From Anaerolineae bacterium (lineage in GTDB: Bacteria > Chloroflexota > Anaerolineae > B4-G1 > SLSP01), in the NCBI GenBank assembly GCA_026645815.1, contig JAPKMR010000010.1, forward strand, positions 1-64,000: DNA of 64,000 nt, read 5' to 3'. The position numbers were made by a program, and so were the translations under genes. The notes beneath the pieces are model-generated. The model made no database searches and was not told where the DNA came from. It saw only the letters and a list, made by a program, of their open reading frames with translations. The first letter of the stretch is position 1, and each line of letters opens with the position of its first letter. Of the stretch, positions 9,514 through 17,636 are shown piece by piece.

Positions 9514-9546
9514 GTTGTCCCCGGCAGTGGCACTGCCGGGGACAAC
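9514..9546. repeat. Perfect 16-bp palindrome between dodecin and Rieske genes
   Basis: Arms 9514-9529 and 9531-9546 are exact complements around a single base; in RNA a 14-bp stem with a 5-base loop is realistic. It is GC-rich with no U-run downstream on the minus strand, so it is a weak terminator candidate. The 9358-9555 spacer holds nothing else I can name. Confidence 0.6.
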
Positions 9547-9555
9547 AATCAGAGT

Positions 9556-9756
9556 CTAGTCCTCAAGCACAAAAGTGACCAGCATATTCACCTGATACTC
9601 CAACTCACCATCCACGAGGCGAACGTGCTGTTCCTTGATCCAGGCGCTCTTGACATTCTTGAGGGTCTTGTCAACACGCTCAAGCCCACACCGGATCGCA
9701 TCATCAAAACTCTTGGTTGAGGTTGCGCTGATTTCCACAATCTTCGCTACTGACAT
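9556..9756 (-). CDS. Dodecin, small flavin-binding protein
   Basis: 66 aa from ATG 9756, which lies 9 bases after GGAGGT; the ATG 6 bases earlier is too close. The dodecin signature is clear: VAKIVEIS start, SFDDAI helix, KSAWIKE and EYQVNM strands. W39 and Q55 match the residues that sandwich and hydrogen-bond the isoalloxazine ring in characterised dodecins. The protein forms a hollow dodecamer that stores or buffers riboflavin/FMN in the cytoplasm. Its presence about 4 kb from the FMN-controlled importer is suggestive but it is not in the same transcription unit. Confidence 0.92.
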   Translation of the reverse strand: MSVAKIVEISATSTKSFDDAIRCGLERVDKTLKNVKSAWIKEQHVRLVDGELEYQVNMLVTFVLED

Positions 9757-9922
9757 ATCCATTTACCTCCAGTTAGTGAATACTTTCAAGACAGATTCTA
9801 CCACCACGAAGGCACCAACGCCGGCACACACAGACCCAACGTTACAACACCCACTTCCCTAAAAGCGCGCTTCAGGCGTACCTCTCAGGAGTCAACAAGA
9901 ATATGTCGGGTGGCTACGCCCG

Positions 9923-11689
9923 CTACTCACTTTCAGAAAGCTTCAAATGCAGTTCATCCAACTGCTTTTGATCCACCGGAGACGGCGCATCCGCCATGAG
10001 GTCCATAGCCTGTGCAGTCTTGGGGAAAGCAATCACCTCACGGATGTTATTCTCACCGGCAAGCAGCATCACGGTACGGTCAATCCCAGGCGCCATCCCC
10101 CCATGCGGCGGCGCGCCGTAGGAAAAAGCCTCCATCATGTGACCAAAACGCGCCTGCGCATCTTCTTCCGAATAGCCAAGCACACGGAAGATATCCAGTT
10201 GAATGCGGGGGTCGTGGACACGGATGCTGCCGGATGCAAGTTCGTAACCGTTACAGACCAGGTCGTAGGCATCGGAGAGCACAGCTGTCGGATCCGCCAT
10301 CATCTCGTCATAGGTGTTGGGGCGCGGCATGGTAAAGGGGTGGTGCGCAGCATCCCAACGTTGGGCCTCCTCATTCCACTCAAACATGGGGAAGTCGAGC
10401 ACATAACCAAAAGCGAGCAGGTCCGGGTCGGCAAGCTGAAGTTGGTCACGGAAAGCAAGCCGCAACGCAGAAAGGGCGCTGGCAACCACGGGTCTGGCAT
10501 CGGCGACGATACAAACCAGATCGCCCTCGCGGGCGCCGAGTCGCTCGGCAATGATGGCAATCTCGCTTTCAGTGAGGAATTTAACCGCCGGGCCCTTGAC
10601 CCCATCGGCACGGAACGCCAGGGTCACGAGACCCTTAGCCCCTTGCTTCTGCGCGAGCGCCGTGAGCTCGTCAAGCTGCCGCCGGGCATAATCCGCGCAA
10701 GCAGGCGCCACAATCCCTTTAATCTGTCCTCCCTCTTCAATGGCAGCCCGGAAGACACGGAACTCGCTCGTGCTCAACACGGCGGTCAAATCACCCAGCT
10801 CCATGCCAAAGCGCAGGTCGGGCTTATCGCTACCATAACGTTCCAGAGCTTCGGCGTAGCTGAGGCGCGGGAATGGCGAGAGAATGCGTTTGTGGGGTGT
10901 TACAGCAGCGACGAGTTCGGTGAACAACACCTCCACCAAATCGAGGATTTCATCGCGTTCGACAAAAGACATCTCGAAGTCCAGCTGGGTGAATTCGGGT
11001 TGCCGATCGCCACGCAAATCCTCATCGCGGAAGCAACGCGCAATCTGGAAGTAGCGTTCATAACCCGCCACCATCAACAATTGCTTGAGTTGCTGCGGCG
11101 ATTGCGGCAACGCATAGAACTTTCCAGGGTGTACACGACTGGGAACCAGATAATCCCGTGCGCCCTCGGGAGTTGACTTGAAGAGAAAGGGCGTCTCTAT
11201 CTCAATGAAATCGTGTGCGTCCATGAAATCGCGAATGAACTTCACCGTGCGATGGCGGAGGACCATGTTGCGCTGCATACGTGAACGGCGCAAGTCCAGG
11301 TAGCGGTAGCGCAAGCGCAAGCTCTCATCTACTGCAGAATCTTCGTAGATGTAAAAGGGAGGCGTTTGAGCAATATTCAGAATGCGGACTTCCAGCGCCT
11401 CAACCTCGATGGCTCCGGTCGCCCAGTCGGGGTTCACCTGTTCTTCGGGACGCGGACGGACTACACCGCGCACCTGAATCACGTATTCGCCCCGCACTGT
11501 TGCAGCAACTTCATGCGCTTCAGGCGCGACTTCGGGGCTGGAGACGATCTGAGTCAGCCCAGCGCGATCGCGCAATACAATGAAGCCCAAACCGCCATGA
11601 TCACGGCGGCGATTCACCCATCCAGCAAGCGTAACTTCCTGTCCTATGTGTTCGGGACGCAATTCCCCGCAAGAATGTGTTTTGAACAT
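9923..11689 (-). CDS. aspS: Aspartyl-tRNA synthetase
   Basis: 588 aa, normal for the bacterial enzyme that charges tRNA-Asp. An N-terminal OB anticodon-binding domain ([19 protein letters not shown]) is followed by the class II core with motif 2 ([18 protein letters not shown]), the bacterial GAD insertion, and motif 3 ([12 protein letters not shown]). ATG 11689 is preceded by AGGAGG. It has its own promoter (11723-11751) divergent from the Rel gene. Whether it is Asp-specific or also charges tRNA-Asn cannot be decided here. Confidence 0.97.
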   Translation of the reverse strand: MFKTHSCGELRPEHIGQEVTLAGWVNRRRDHGGLGFIVLRDRAGLTQIVSSPEVAPEAHEVAATVRGEYVIQVRGVVRPRPEEQVNPDWATGAIEVEALEVRILNIAQTPPFYIYEDSAVDESLRLRYRYLDLRRSRMQRNMVLRHRTVKFIRDFMDAHDFIEIETPFLFKSTPEGARDYLVPSRVHPGKFYALPQSPQQLKQLLMVAGYERYFQIARCFRDEDLRGDRQPEFTQLDFEMSFVERDEILDLVEVLFTELVAAVTPHKRILSPFPRLSYAEALERYGSDKPDLRFGMELGDLTAVLSTSEFRVFRAAIEEGGQIKGIVAPACADYARRQLDELTALAQKQGAKGLVTLAFRADGVKGPAVKFLTESEIAIIAERLGAREGDLVCIVADARPVVASALSALRLAFRDQLQLADPDLLAFGYVLDFPMFEWNEEAQRWDAAHHPFTMPRPNTYDEMMADPTAVLSDAYDLVCNGYELASGSIRVHDPRIQLDIFRVLGYSEEDAQARFGHMMEAFSYGAPPHGGMAPGIDRTVMLLAGENNIREVIAFPKTAQAMDLMADAPSPVDQKQLDELHLKLSESE

Positions 11690-11722
11690 GGAATGACCTC
11701 CTCACGCCACAAGCCTTTGGAT

Positions 11723-11751
11723 ACTATACCACAAGAGCAAAAGTGAAGCAA
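11723..11751 (-). promoter_or_regulatory. Predicted aspS promoter
   Basis: On the minus strand: -35 TTGCTT (11746-11751), 17-bp spacer, -10 TATAGT (11723-11728). It is 34 bases upstream of the aspS ATG, so the leader is short. Confidence 0.6.
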
Positions 11752-11764
11752 ACGCGCGCGTGGG

Positions 11765-11928
11765 GGGATGCGCTTCAAAATGGGGGCGGCAATCTCAAAC
11801 GCCCTTACGGGGCGTGTTAGAAAAGTGATTTTTTGCGGCGTGGTTGCGCCACGCCGCAAAAAATCACTCAAAGAAAAGGAATTTGCATGATATCCGTCTT
11901 GCTTTTACCTCAAAGTTGAAACGCACCC
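11765..11928. mobile_element. MITE-like element, family B copy 2 (most complete)
   Basis: Left end GATGCGCTTCAAAATGGGGG and right end CAAAGTTGAAACGCACCC are imperfect inverted repeats. Inside is a 19-bp perfect hairpin (11825-11843 with 11849-11867, loop TTGCG) flanked by GTGATTTTTT/AAAAAATCAC. The right part matches 38-99; the left part matches 17529-17560 and 39940-39970. It sits between the divergent aspS and rel promoters, with the rel -35 box beginning six bases after its end. No coding capacity. Confidence 0.7.
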
Positions 11929-11933
11929 GGGGT

Positions 11934-11961
11934 TTGACAACCTTCTCAGAAGCATTATGAT
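11934..11961 (+). promoter_or_regulatory. Predicted rel promoter
   Basis: -35 TTGACA (11934-11939, consensus), 16-bp spacer, -10 TATGAT (11956-11961). Transcription should begin near 11968, downstream of the first in-frame ATG at 11957, which fixes the start codon further in. Confidence 0.75.
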
Positions 11962-11992
11962 GCAGGCAAATTCCATGTTTCAAGAGCAGGCC

Positions 11993-14221
11993 ATGAACAA
12001 ACAGCCTAATCTGACCCTTGATGATGTTTTAGCGTTCTTGCCCGCGCAAGATGCAGAGGCACGTGAGATGCTTCACCGCGCTTACGACCTGGCTGAAGAG
12101 ATTCACCGCGATCAGGAACGCGATTCCGGGGAACCGTATATTCAACACCCGCTACACGTAGCCTATCTCCTGGCGGAAGCCGATTACAAGCCGACGATGA
12201 TTGCTGCAGGGTTGTTGCATGATGTACTGGAAGATACTCGCAAGCAATCTCCAGAGGCGCTTCGAGAACAGCTGCTCAGGGATTTTGGCAAAGAAGTTTT
12301 GACCCTCGTGGAAGGCGTGACCAAACTCGACAGAATCGAAGCGCAAGCGGGCAATGATAATACACGCTATCGCGACGTGCAGGAGCTCGAAAGCCTGCGC
12401 AAGATGTTCATTATCATGGCGGAGAACGATCTCGGCGTCATCTTTATCAAACTCGCGGATCGGGTACACAATATGCGCACCCTCGAAGGATTGAAAAGTG
12501 ACCCTGAGCGCCAGCGCCGTATCGCGCGCGAGACGATGCAGATCTTTGTGCCCCTGGCAAACCGGACCGGAACCTGGCGATGGAAAGCCGAGCTGGAAGA
12601 TGGCGCCTTTCAATACCTCAACCGCGATACCTATGAACACCTCGAGCAGCTCCTCGAAACACGCCGGGAAGAACGCGAGGAACAGCTAAAAGCGCATATC
12701 CGGCAATTGCGAGAAGCTCTGGTAGCACAAGGGATTGCAGCCAAAATCAAGGGGCGCCCCAAACATATCTACAGCATTCACCGAAAGATGCGCCGGAAAA
12801 ACGTGCCCTTCGCCGATATCTATGATACTGAGGGTATACGTGTCATCGTCAACACAGATCAGGAATGCTATCAGGCGCTGGGTGTGGTGCATGGCTTGTG
12901 GGCGCCAGTCGAAGGTGAATTCGACGATTATATTGCCAAGTCCAAACCCAATGGCTATCAAAGCCTCCATACTGCTGTCAGGCTTGCCAATAACAGGACC
13001 CTGGAAATTCAAATTCGCACGGAAGAGATGGATAGGACGGCAGAGCAAGGTATTGCCGCGGCACACTGGCTATACAAAGAGTCGAATACCCCTATCAGCC
13101 CACAGATGCGAGATTATATCAACCAGCTGCGCCAAAGCATTCAGGATGTCACGCGAGAGACGCAAGATGCCGAGGCGATGCTCGAAGAGATGCAGGCAGA
13201 TATATTCGAAGAACGGGCCTACGTCTTCACGCCGAAGGGCAAGGTCATTGATTTGCCCCTGAAGGCGACCCCCATTGACTTCGCCTATCATGTCCACACC
13301 GATATTGGCAATCGTTGCCGTGGCGCACGGGTCAACGGACGGTGGGTACCTCTCAATTACCAGCTCCACACGGGGGATCAGGTAGAGATCATTACCTCAC
13401 GCACGAGTACACCTAACCGTGATTGGCTTAGCGAGGAATTCGGTTATACACAGAGCAGTCGTACCCGCCAGAAAATTCGCCAATGGTTCCGCCAACAGAG
13501 CCGCGATGAAAACATCATGCGGGGACGGATTCTCATCGAGCAGGAAATCCGCCGCCTGGGGTTGAATTTGACTCTGGAGGATATTGCAGCGTTATTCACC
13601 AAACATTATCAGCGCACTGAGGATTTCCTGGCAGCTGTGGGTATTGGCGATGTCAATAACGAGCGCATTATCAACCGTATTGAAGACTATCTGAAGCGCC
13701 AGCAAGAGCCACTTTTCGAGGAACTCGAAGTAGAAGAGCAGGAACCGCCGAGCACGCCCGAAATTCAAGCGCCGATGAATATTCAAGGGGCAGGGGCGCT
13801 GTTCACCCGCATTGCACAGTGCTGTAACCCTCTGCCGGGAGAAGCTGTGATTGGGTATGTGACTCGCGGGCGTGGCGTAACCATCCACCGGCGTGAGTGC
13901 CCCAACGTCGCGCGGTTGGAACGTGAGGAACACGAGCGGCTGATCGAACTGGAATGGGGTGTAACCAAGGAGACAACGTTTCCGGTACAGATTCGAATCA
14001 CCGCCTACGATCGTTCACGCCTGCTGCACGACATCTCGACCATCATTGCGAACGAGAATCTTGACATGCTCAAGGTGAATACCGGTAAACGCGACCGCTA
14101 CAACATTCTGCCGATTTTCATCACCCTGGAAATCCCTAATCTCGCCACACTCGACCGCGTGATGAAAAAAATCTCGCAAGTACACAACGTCGTTACCGTT
14201 GAGCGCTATGTGAAACATTGA
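11993..14221 (+). CDS. rel: Bifunctional-type (p)ppGpp synthetase/hydrolase (Rel/SpoT/RelA)
   Basis: 742 aa from ATG 11993; upstream ATGs at 11957 and 11975 lie inside or too near the promoter, and AGCAGG precedes 11993. Order: HD hydrolase domain with intact HDxxED (H76-D77…E80-D81); synthetase domain with KPNGYQSLHT; TGS domain (YVFTPKGKVIDLP); a conserved-Cys region (CCNPLPGE); C-terminal ACT domain. It makes and degrades the stringent alarmone at the ribosome. The synthetase loop reads EFDD (309-312), the RelA-type EXDD motif, where bifunctional enzymes usually have RXKD. It appears to be the only Rel homologue in the window and is monocistronic. Confidence 0.93.
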   Translation: MNKQPNLTLDDVLAFLPAQDAEAREMLHRAYDLAEEIHRDQERDSGEPYIQHPLHVAYLLAEADYKPTMIAAGLLHDVLEDTRKQSPEALREQLLRDFGKEVLTLVEGVTKLDRIEAQAGNDNTRYRDVQELESLRKMFIIMAENDLGVIFIKLADRVHNMRTLEGLKSDPERQRRIARETMQIFVPLANRTGTWRWKAELEDGAFQYLNRDTYEHLEQLLETRREEREEQLKAHIRQLREALVAQGIAAKIKGRPKHIYSIHRKMRRKNVPFADIYDTEGIRVIVNTDQECYQALGVVHGLWAPVEGEFDDYIAKSKPNGYQSLHTAVRLANNRTLEIQIRTEEMDRTAEQGIAAAHWLYKESNTPISPQMRDYINQLRQSIQDVTRETQDAEAMLEEMQADIFEERAYVFTPKGKVIDLPLKATPIDFAYHVHTDIGNRCRGARVNGRWVPLNYQLHTGDQVEIITSRTSTPNRDWLSEEFGYTQSSRTRQKIRQWFRQQSRDENIMRGRILIEQEIRRLGLNLTLEDIAALFTKHYQRTEDFLAAVGIGDVNNERIINRIEDYLKRQQEPLFEELEVEEQEPPSTPEIQAPMNIQGAGALFTRIAQCCNPLPGEAVIGYVTRGRGVTIHRRECPNVARLEREEHERLIELEWGVTKETTFPVQIRITAYDRSRLLHDISTIIANENLDMLKVNTGKRDRYNILPIFITLEIPNLATLDRVMKKISQVHNVVTVERYVKH

Positions 14222-14261
14222 AGCCAATCCGGCTATAGCGTATCATCCACTTAACCCAAAC

Positions 14262-14296
14262 AACAACAGGGGCTTCACATAGAAGCCCCTGTTGTT
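14262..14296. terminator. Bidirectional intrinsic terminator between rel and the foldase gene
   Basis: A perfect 15-bp stem (14262-14276 with 14282-14296, loop ACATA) with AAC/GTT-rich flanks separates two convergent genes. Confidence 0.85.
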
Positions 14297-14309
14297 ATAT
14301 CTCAAAAAC

Positions 14310-15458
14310 TTAAGGTGTATCCGGAGTTACCTTGGAGTAATCCAGGTACTCAACGCGAGCGTCCTTCTGCTCCGTCAACCATGAGCTGAAGCGTTGTTCG
14401 CGGATCGAACTCAAGGTAGCAGCATCCAGGTCGCGCACCTCACGTCCTCGGACAAAGACCACATAGACCATGCCGTCATCCGTGGCAATCGGGTCCGAAG
14501 CCGTTCCAACCGGAATCTCAAATGCGGCTGTCTCAACCGCATCGCCGTAACCCGCAGCCAACCGGCCCGGCAACAGCCATCCCAGGTCCGCCGCCCAACC
14601 GATGGCCGAACCAGCGCCGTTAATCTCTTCCAGCAATGTATCAATGGATTCACCCTCATTCAGGCGCTGTTGCCATCCGGTCGCCACCTCAAGGGTATCG
14701 GTAACCAGCAGGGTCACCTGCGCTTGATTAGCGGTGGTTTCAATGTCGGGGAAAGCTGCCTCGACCACTTTGGGCCGCAGCAGCTCGATCTCGAGCGTAC
14801 GCCGGAACGCCTCTTCAGAAAGGCCACTTTGCCGCAAGAAGGTGCTCTCGAATTGCTCAAAAGCGGTGTTGAATTCCTCTTTCGTCATTGGAGGCACTGT
14901 ATCGGTGACGGTTTCCGTCGTTTCGACGACGGCTTCACGGTCATAGCCAAACAGTTGTTCCAATTGCAGATCAACCTCATCTTGAGTGACCGAAATGCCC
15001 AACCGGGCGGCTTCCTCACTCACGAGGTGTTCCTCAACCATTTTCTCCAGCACACCACCACCGAAAACCGTAGCAACACCGGGCGATAATTGGGACTGCA
15101 ATTGCGCCTTCTGTTGCTGCAGCTGTTCGACGAATGACTGCATTGTTTCATCCGTGGTGTCGAACTGCGTCAGGTAATTATCATATTGCAGAATCTGACT
15201 CTGTGTGCTCAAGCGCTCAAAGCGCACCCGCGCCTGATAATCCTTGGTCTTGATAGCTGTATCATCAATGCGTGCCACCGGCGCATTGGCTTTGATGACC
15301 AATTCGCTGACCACACCATACCCCAGAACCAACAAGACCAACACACCAACGCCAACCGCAATCCAGGTGATAATCCGCTGCGCCTTCTCATCCCGTTTGT
15401 GCGTGGCTTGCTGTTTACGATTCTGTCCCTTTACAGGAGACTGCTCTTGTCGTGCCAT
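14310..15458 (-). CDS. Membrane-anchored PpiC/SurA-like peptidyl-prolyl isomerase
   Basis: About 382 aa from ATG 15458, with AAGGAG 8 bases upstream; the longer frame starting at 15515 lacks such a site. A basic cytoplasmic N-terminus is followed by one membrane helix (about residues 25-47) and a long extracytoplasmic SurA_N-like helical region. The C-terminal parvulin-like portion contains GWLLPG…AFEIPVGTASDPI. This is the layout of PrsA-like foldases that help exported proteins fold. The parvulin core is divergent, so catalytic activity is uncertain. It follows rpsR by 72 bp across a hairpin terminator. Confidence 0.75.
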   Translation of the reverse strand: MARQEQSPVKGQNRKQQATHKRDEKAQRIITWIAVGVGVLVLLVLGYGVVSELVIKANAPVARIDDTAIKTKDYQARVRFERLSTQSQILQYDNYLTQFDTTDETMQSFVEQLQQQKAQLQSQLSPGVATVFGGGVLEKMVEEHLVSEEAARLGISVTQDEVDLQLEQLFGYDREAVVETTETVTDTVPPMTKEEFNTAFEQFESTFLRQSGLSEEAFRRTLEIELLRPKVVEAAFPDIETTANQAQVTLLVTDTLEVATGWQQRLNEGESIDTLLEEINGAGSAIGWAADLGWLLPGRLAAGYGDAVETAAFEIPVGTASDPIATDDGMVYVVFVRGREVRDLDAATLSSIREQRFSSWLTEQKDARVEYLDYSKVTPDTP

Positions 15459-15480
15459 TCCGTTCACTCCTTGAGGCATA

Positions 15481-15510
15481 AACAAAGGGCATAGGAAAAG
15501 CCCTATGCCC
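15481..15510 (-). terminator. Intrinsic terminator after rpsR
   Basis: A 9-bp stem (15487-15495 with 15502-15510) is followed on the minus strand by TTTGTTT. It may only partly stop transcription into the foldase gene. Confidence 0.6.
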
Positions 15511-15530
15511 ATCAATGCCTGGTTTCGCGT

Positions 15531-15794
15531 TTAGTGACGGCGCATTTCTGCCACAAAGGGCAGCAACGCCATGTGCCGAGCGCGCTTGATGGCTACCGCC
15601 AATCGCCGCTGATGCTTGGCGCACACACCGGTCTGGCGACGAGGCCGAATTTTACCACGCTCATTGATAAAACGACGCAAGCGGTCGCTATCCTTGTAGT
15701 CAACATCGTTCACTTCATCCAAACAATACTGGCACATTCTGCGCCGCGCCGGGAATTTTTGACGGCGGGCGGGGTTTCTTCGATCCGTACTCAC
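15531..15794 (-). CDS. rpsR: 30S ribosomal protein S18
   Basis: 87 aa with the S18 core: [32 protein letters not shown]. The start is GTG at 15794. An N-terminal extension carries a CxxC pair (MCQYC) and a further Cys (GVCAKH), consistent with a zinc-binding form of S18. S18 binds S6 in the platform of the small subunit. It is third in the conserved rpsF-ssb-rpsR order. Confidence 0.95.
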   Translation of the reverse strand: MSTDRRNPARRQKFPARRRMCQYCLDEVNDVDYKDSDRLRRFINERGKIRPRRQTGVCAKHQRRLAVAIKRARHMALLPFVAEMRRH

Positions 15795-15844
15795 AGTTTC
15801 TACTCCTCTATCTCAAGAGCTAATGGGTTTAATCTAAAAACGGG

Positions 15845-16249
15845 CTAGTATGCAGGCAGCAATTCCTCATCATCATACGCCGGCTCGTGTTCTTCATCCA
15901 TCTCCACAGTTTCCTCAAAGCTATCGAGGAAAACCATCTCCTGGGCTACCAGCTCCGTACGGAAGAAACGCTGTCCATCCGGTCCTTCCCAGCACCGGGT
16001 CTGTAATCGGCCCTCCACATAAACGCGAGAGCCTTTGTGCAGGCGTTTCTTGCACAGTTCTGCCAAACCACCCCAGGCGACGACGTGGAACCATTCAGTT
16101 TCTTCCTGACGTTCACCATCGTTATCGGTCCAACGTCTAGAACTCACCACGCTGAACGCTGCCACGGGACGGCCACTAGCGGTGAACCGCATTCCCGGGT
16201 CGTGTCCCAGATGCCCGATCACCATGACTTTGTTCAATCCACGCGCCAT
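15845..16249 (-). CDS. ssb: Single-stranded DNA-binding protein
   Basis: 134 aa. The OB fold is clear: LNKVMVIGHLGHDPGMRFT start, EETEWFHVVAWGGLAE, GSRVYVEGRLQTR. It coats single-stranded DNA during replication and repair. The acidic tail ends DDEELLPAY rather than the usual DDDIPF tip that recruits partner proteins. It may therefore be an accessory paralogue or use a diverged tip. It lies between rpsF and rpsR. Confidence 0.93.
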   Translation of the reverse strand: MARGLNKVMVIGHLGHDPGMRFTASGRPVAAFSVVSSRRWTDNDGERQEETEWFHVVAWGGLAELCKKRLHKGSRVYVEGRLQTRCWEGPDGQRFFRTELVAQEMVFLDSFEETVEMDEEHEPAYDDEELLPAY

Positions 16250-16288
16250 TGACTAGCCCTTCCGTTGAATTTGAGTGTTATCTACCGT

Positions 16289-16714
16289 CTATAGCGTCTC
16301 GCCCAACTCCTCTGGTTCAGCCGTCGCGACGTCAGCAGGCTCAGCCTCAGGTTCAGCAGCGGGGGCTACCTCAGCAGGGGTTATCTCAGCAGGGGTTACC
16401 GCAACAGTTTCACCCTCCGGCGCGTCTTCCACCAGGATGATCAACTCCCGCAACACACCTTCCAAAAGTAAGAGGCGGCGCTCAAAATCCTTGATGGTGC
16501 TGGTAGGCATCGCAAAGCGAGCCAGATAATAGCGTCCATCGCGGAAGCCCTTGATTGTATAAGCAAGACGGCGAGTGCCCCAATTCCGGAACTCCGAGAT
16601 AGCGGCTCCGGCCTCAAGCAGATAGTTCTGCACACGGTTAAGGAGCGCCTCAAGGCTCTCCTCGGTCAGCTCAGGGCTGACAATGAACAATAACTCATAG
16701 TTGCGTGTTACCAA
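16289..16714 (-). CDS. rpsF: 30S ribosomal protein S6 with long acidic tail
   Basis: 141 aa. Residues 1-95 are the S6 fold (NYELLFIVSPELTEE, GTRRLAYTIKGFRDGRYYL). The remaining 45 are an Ala/Glu/Pro/Val-rich tail with repeats of the TPAE(I/V) type. The start is TTG at 16714 with AGGAGG 10 bases upstream. It heads the rpsF-ssb-rpsR operon behind promoter 16791-16818. The leader contains a small stem (CCCGG…CCGGG at about 16745-16760) that could be an S6:S18-binding autoregulatory site, but I cannot confirm the known motif. Confidence 0.93.
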   Translation of the reverse strand: MVTRNYELLFIVSPELTEESLEALLNRVQNYLLEAGAAISEFRNWGTRRLAYTIKGFRDGRYYLARFAMPTSTIKDFERRLLLLEGVLRELIILVEDAPEGETVAVTPAEITPAEVAPAAEPEAEPADVATAEPEELGETL

Positions 16715-16790
16715 GACGGATTTTCCTCCTTTCCATGGGTTTACCCCCGGTCACGCCGGGAGCGGAAGGCCCGTCTGAGCTCAAGAAACG

Positions 16791-16818
16791 ACTATACCAT
16801 AAAACTGAGGGTTGGCAA
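16791..16818 (-). promoter_or_regulatory. Predicted rpsF operon promoter
   Basis: Minus strand: -35 TTGCCA (16813-16818), 16-bp spacer, -10 TATAGT (16791-16796). The leader to the rpsF start is about 70 bases. Confidence 0.6.
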
Positions 16819-16894
16819 GCGTAGATTTTCATGTGAGTGTTCAGGTCTCCATCGCGGGGCGCGAGTTTCGGGCTAAGGCCCACCAGAAGAGGTG

Positions 16895-16925
16895 TTTTGG
16901 CACCGTGCGTTGCACGGTGCCAAAA
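16895..16925. repeat. AT-capped palindrome in rpsF/rnpB spacer
   Basis: A 14-bp perfect stem (16895-16908 with 16912-16925, loop GTT) has TTTT/AAAA caps around a GC core. It resembles in architecture, not core sequence, the palindromes at 1, 11825, 21505, 24314, 37012, 40000 and 57917. The rest of 16819-17072 shows nothing recognisable. Confidence 0.6.
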
Positions 16926-17072
16926 ACATTCTCAAAAATCACGGCCTTCGCCGCTCCTCGTGGTAGTAACGGCAGAACGCTGAACAGCACCATTTCCATA
17001 CGGAGCTGCCAGCATGATCGCCCGATCGGTCTTTGTCGCGGGAGCGAAACGCAGTGAAGATAGGCAAGAGGC

Positions 17073-17481
17073 CTGAGTCAGCCGATAAGCCGGATTCTGT
17101 ACCTGTCAGCCAGGGGATGATCATCTATCTAGGATGACAGTCACCTATCATCTCCAGCAGCCTACCCGAAGGTTGCCCCTCAACGGGGAGGAAACGGGTC
17201 GCCTCCCAGCCAACCGTGACGGTCAGCCTTCCCTCCTGCTTGGCCTTGCTCCCGACGGGGGTTACCTGGCCGCAGTAGTTGCCTATTGCGCCGGTGGTCT
17301 CTTACACCACCTTTTCACCCTTGCCCACCCCTTGCGGGATGTCGGCGGTATGTTTCTGTGGCCCTGTCCGCGGGTCGCCCCGCCCGGGTGTTACCCGGCG
17401 CCGCACCCTAGGGAGTCCGGACTTTCCTCGCGCTCCGGGGCTAGCCCCGGCAGCCCGTGATCACCTGACCAACTCAAGCCC
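17073..17481 (-). ncRNA. rnpB: RNase P RNA, bacterial type A
   Basis: Read on the minus strand, the segment has the hallmark blocks: GAGGAAAGTCCGGACTCC near the 5' end; the ACAGGGCCACAGAAAC region; and AGAATCCGGCTTATCGGCTG at the 3' end. Length is about 410 nt. It is the catalytic RNA that trims 5' leaders from pre-tRNAs. A good promoter (17488-17515) places the 5' end near 17481. Confidence 0.96.
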
Positions 17482-17487
17482 ACTCGC

Positions 17488-17515
17488 ATCTTACCACAGT
17501 TGCATTAACGGTCAA
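17488..17515 (-). promoter_or_regulatory. Predicted rnpB promoter
   Basis: Minus strand: -35 TTGACC (17510-17515), 16-bp spacer, -10 TAAGAT (17488-17493). Confidence 0.65.
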
Positions 17516-17528
17516 TGAATAGGGGGGG

Positions 17529-17636
17529 GCGTTTCAAAACGGGGGCGAAAATCTCAGGCACCCCTACAGGGCGCAGAAAAAATCACTCAAGGGAAAGGCC
17601 CTTACATGATAGTCGTCTCACCTTTATCCCGAAGTT
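17529..17636. mobile_element. Repeat family B copy 3, lacking its central hairpin
   Basis: CGTTTCAAAACGGGGGCGAAAATCTCAG-type left end matches 39942-39970. It runs on to …GAAAAAATCACTCAA…, the right flank of the family's central hairpin, but the hairpin itself and its left flank are missing. The right portion (to about 17636) forms the 3' end of the metallophosphoesterase gene, including its stop codon. Confidence 0.6.

Noticed and set aside
9947-11176. A 409-codon open frame antisense to aspS
   Set aside because: It is a shadow of a gene with unambiguous AspRS motifs and has no recognisable domain.
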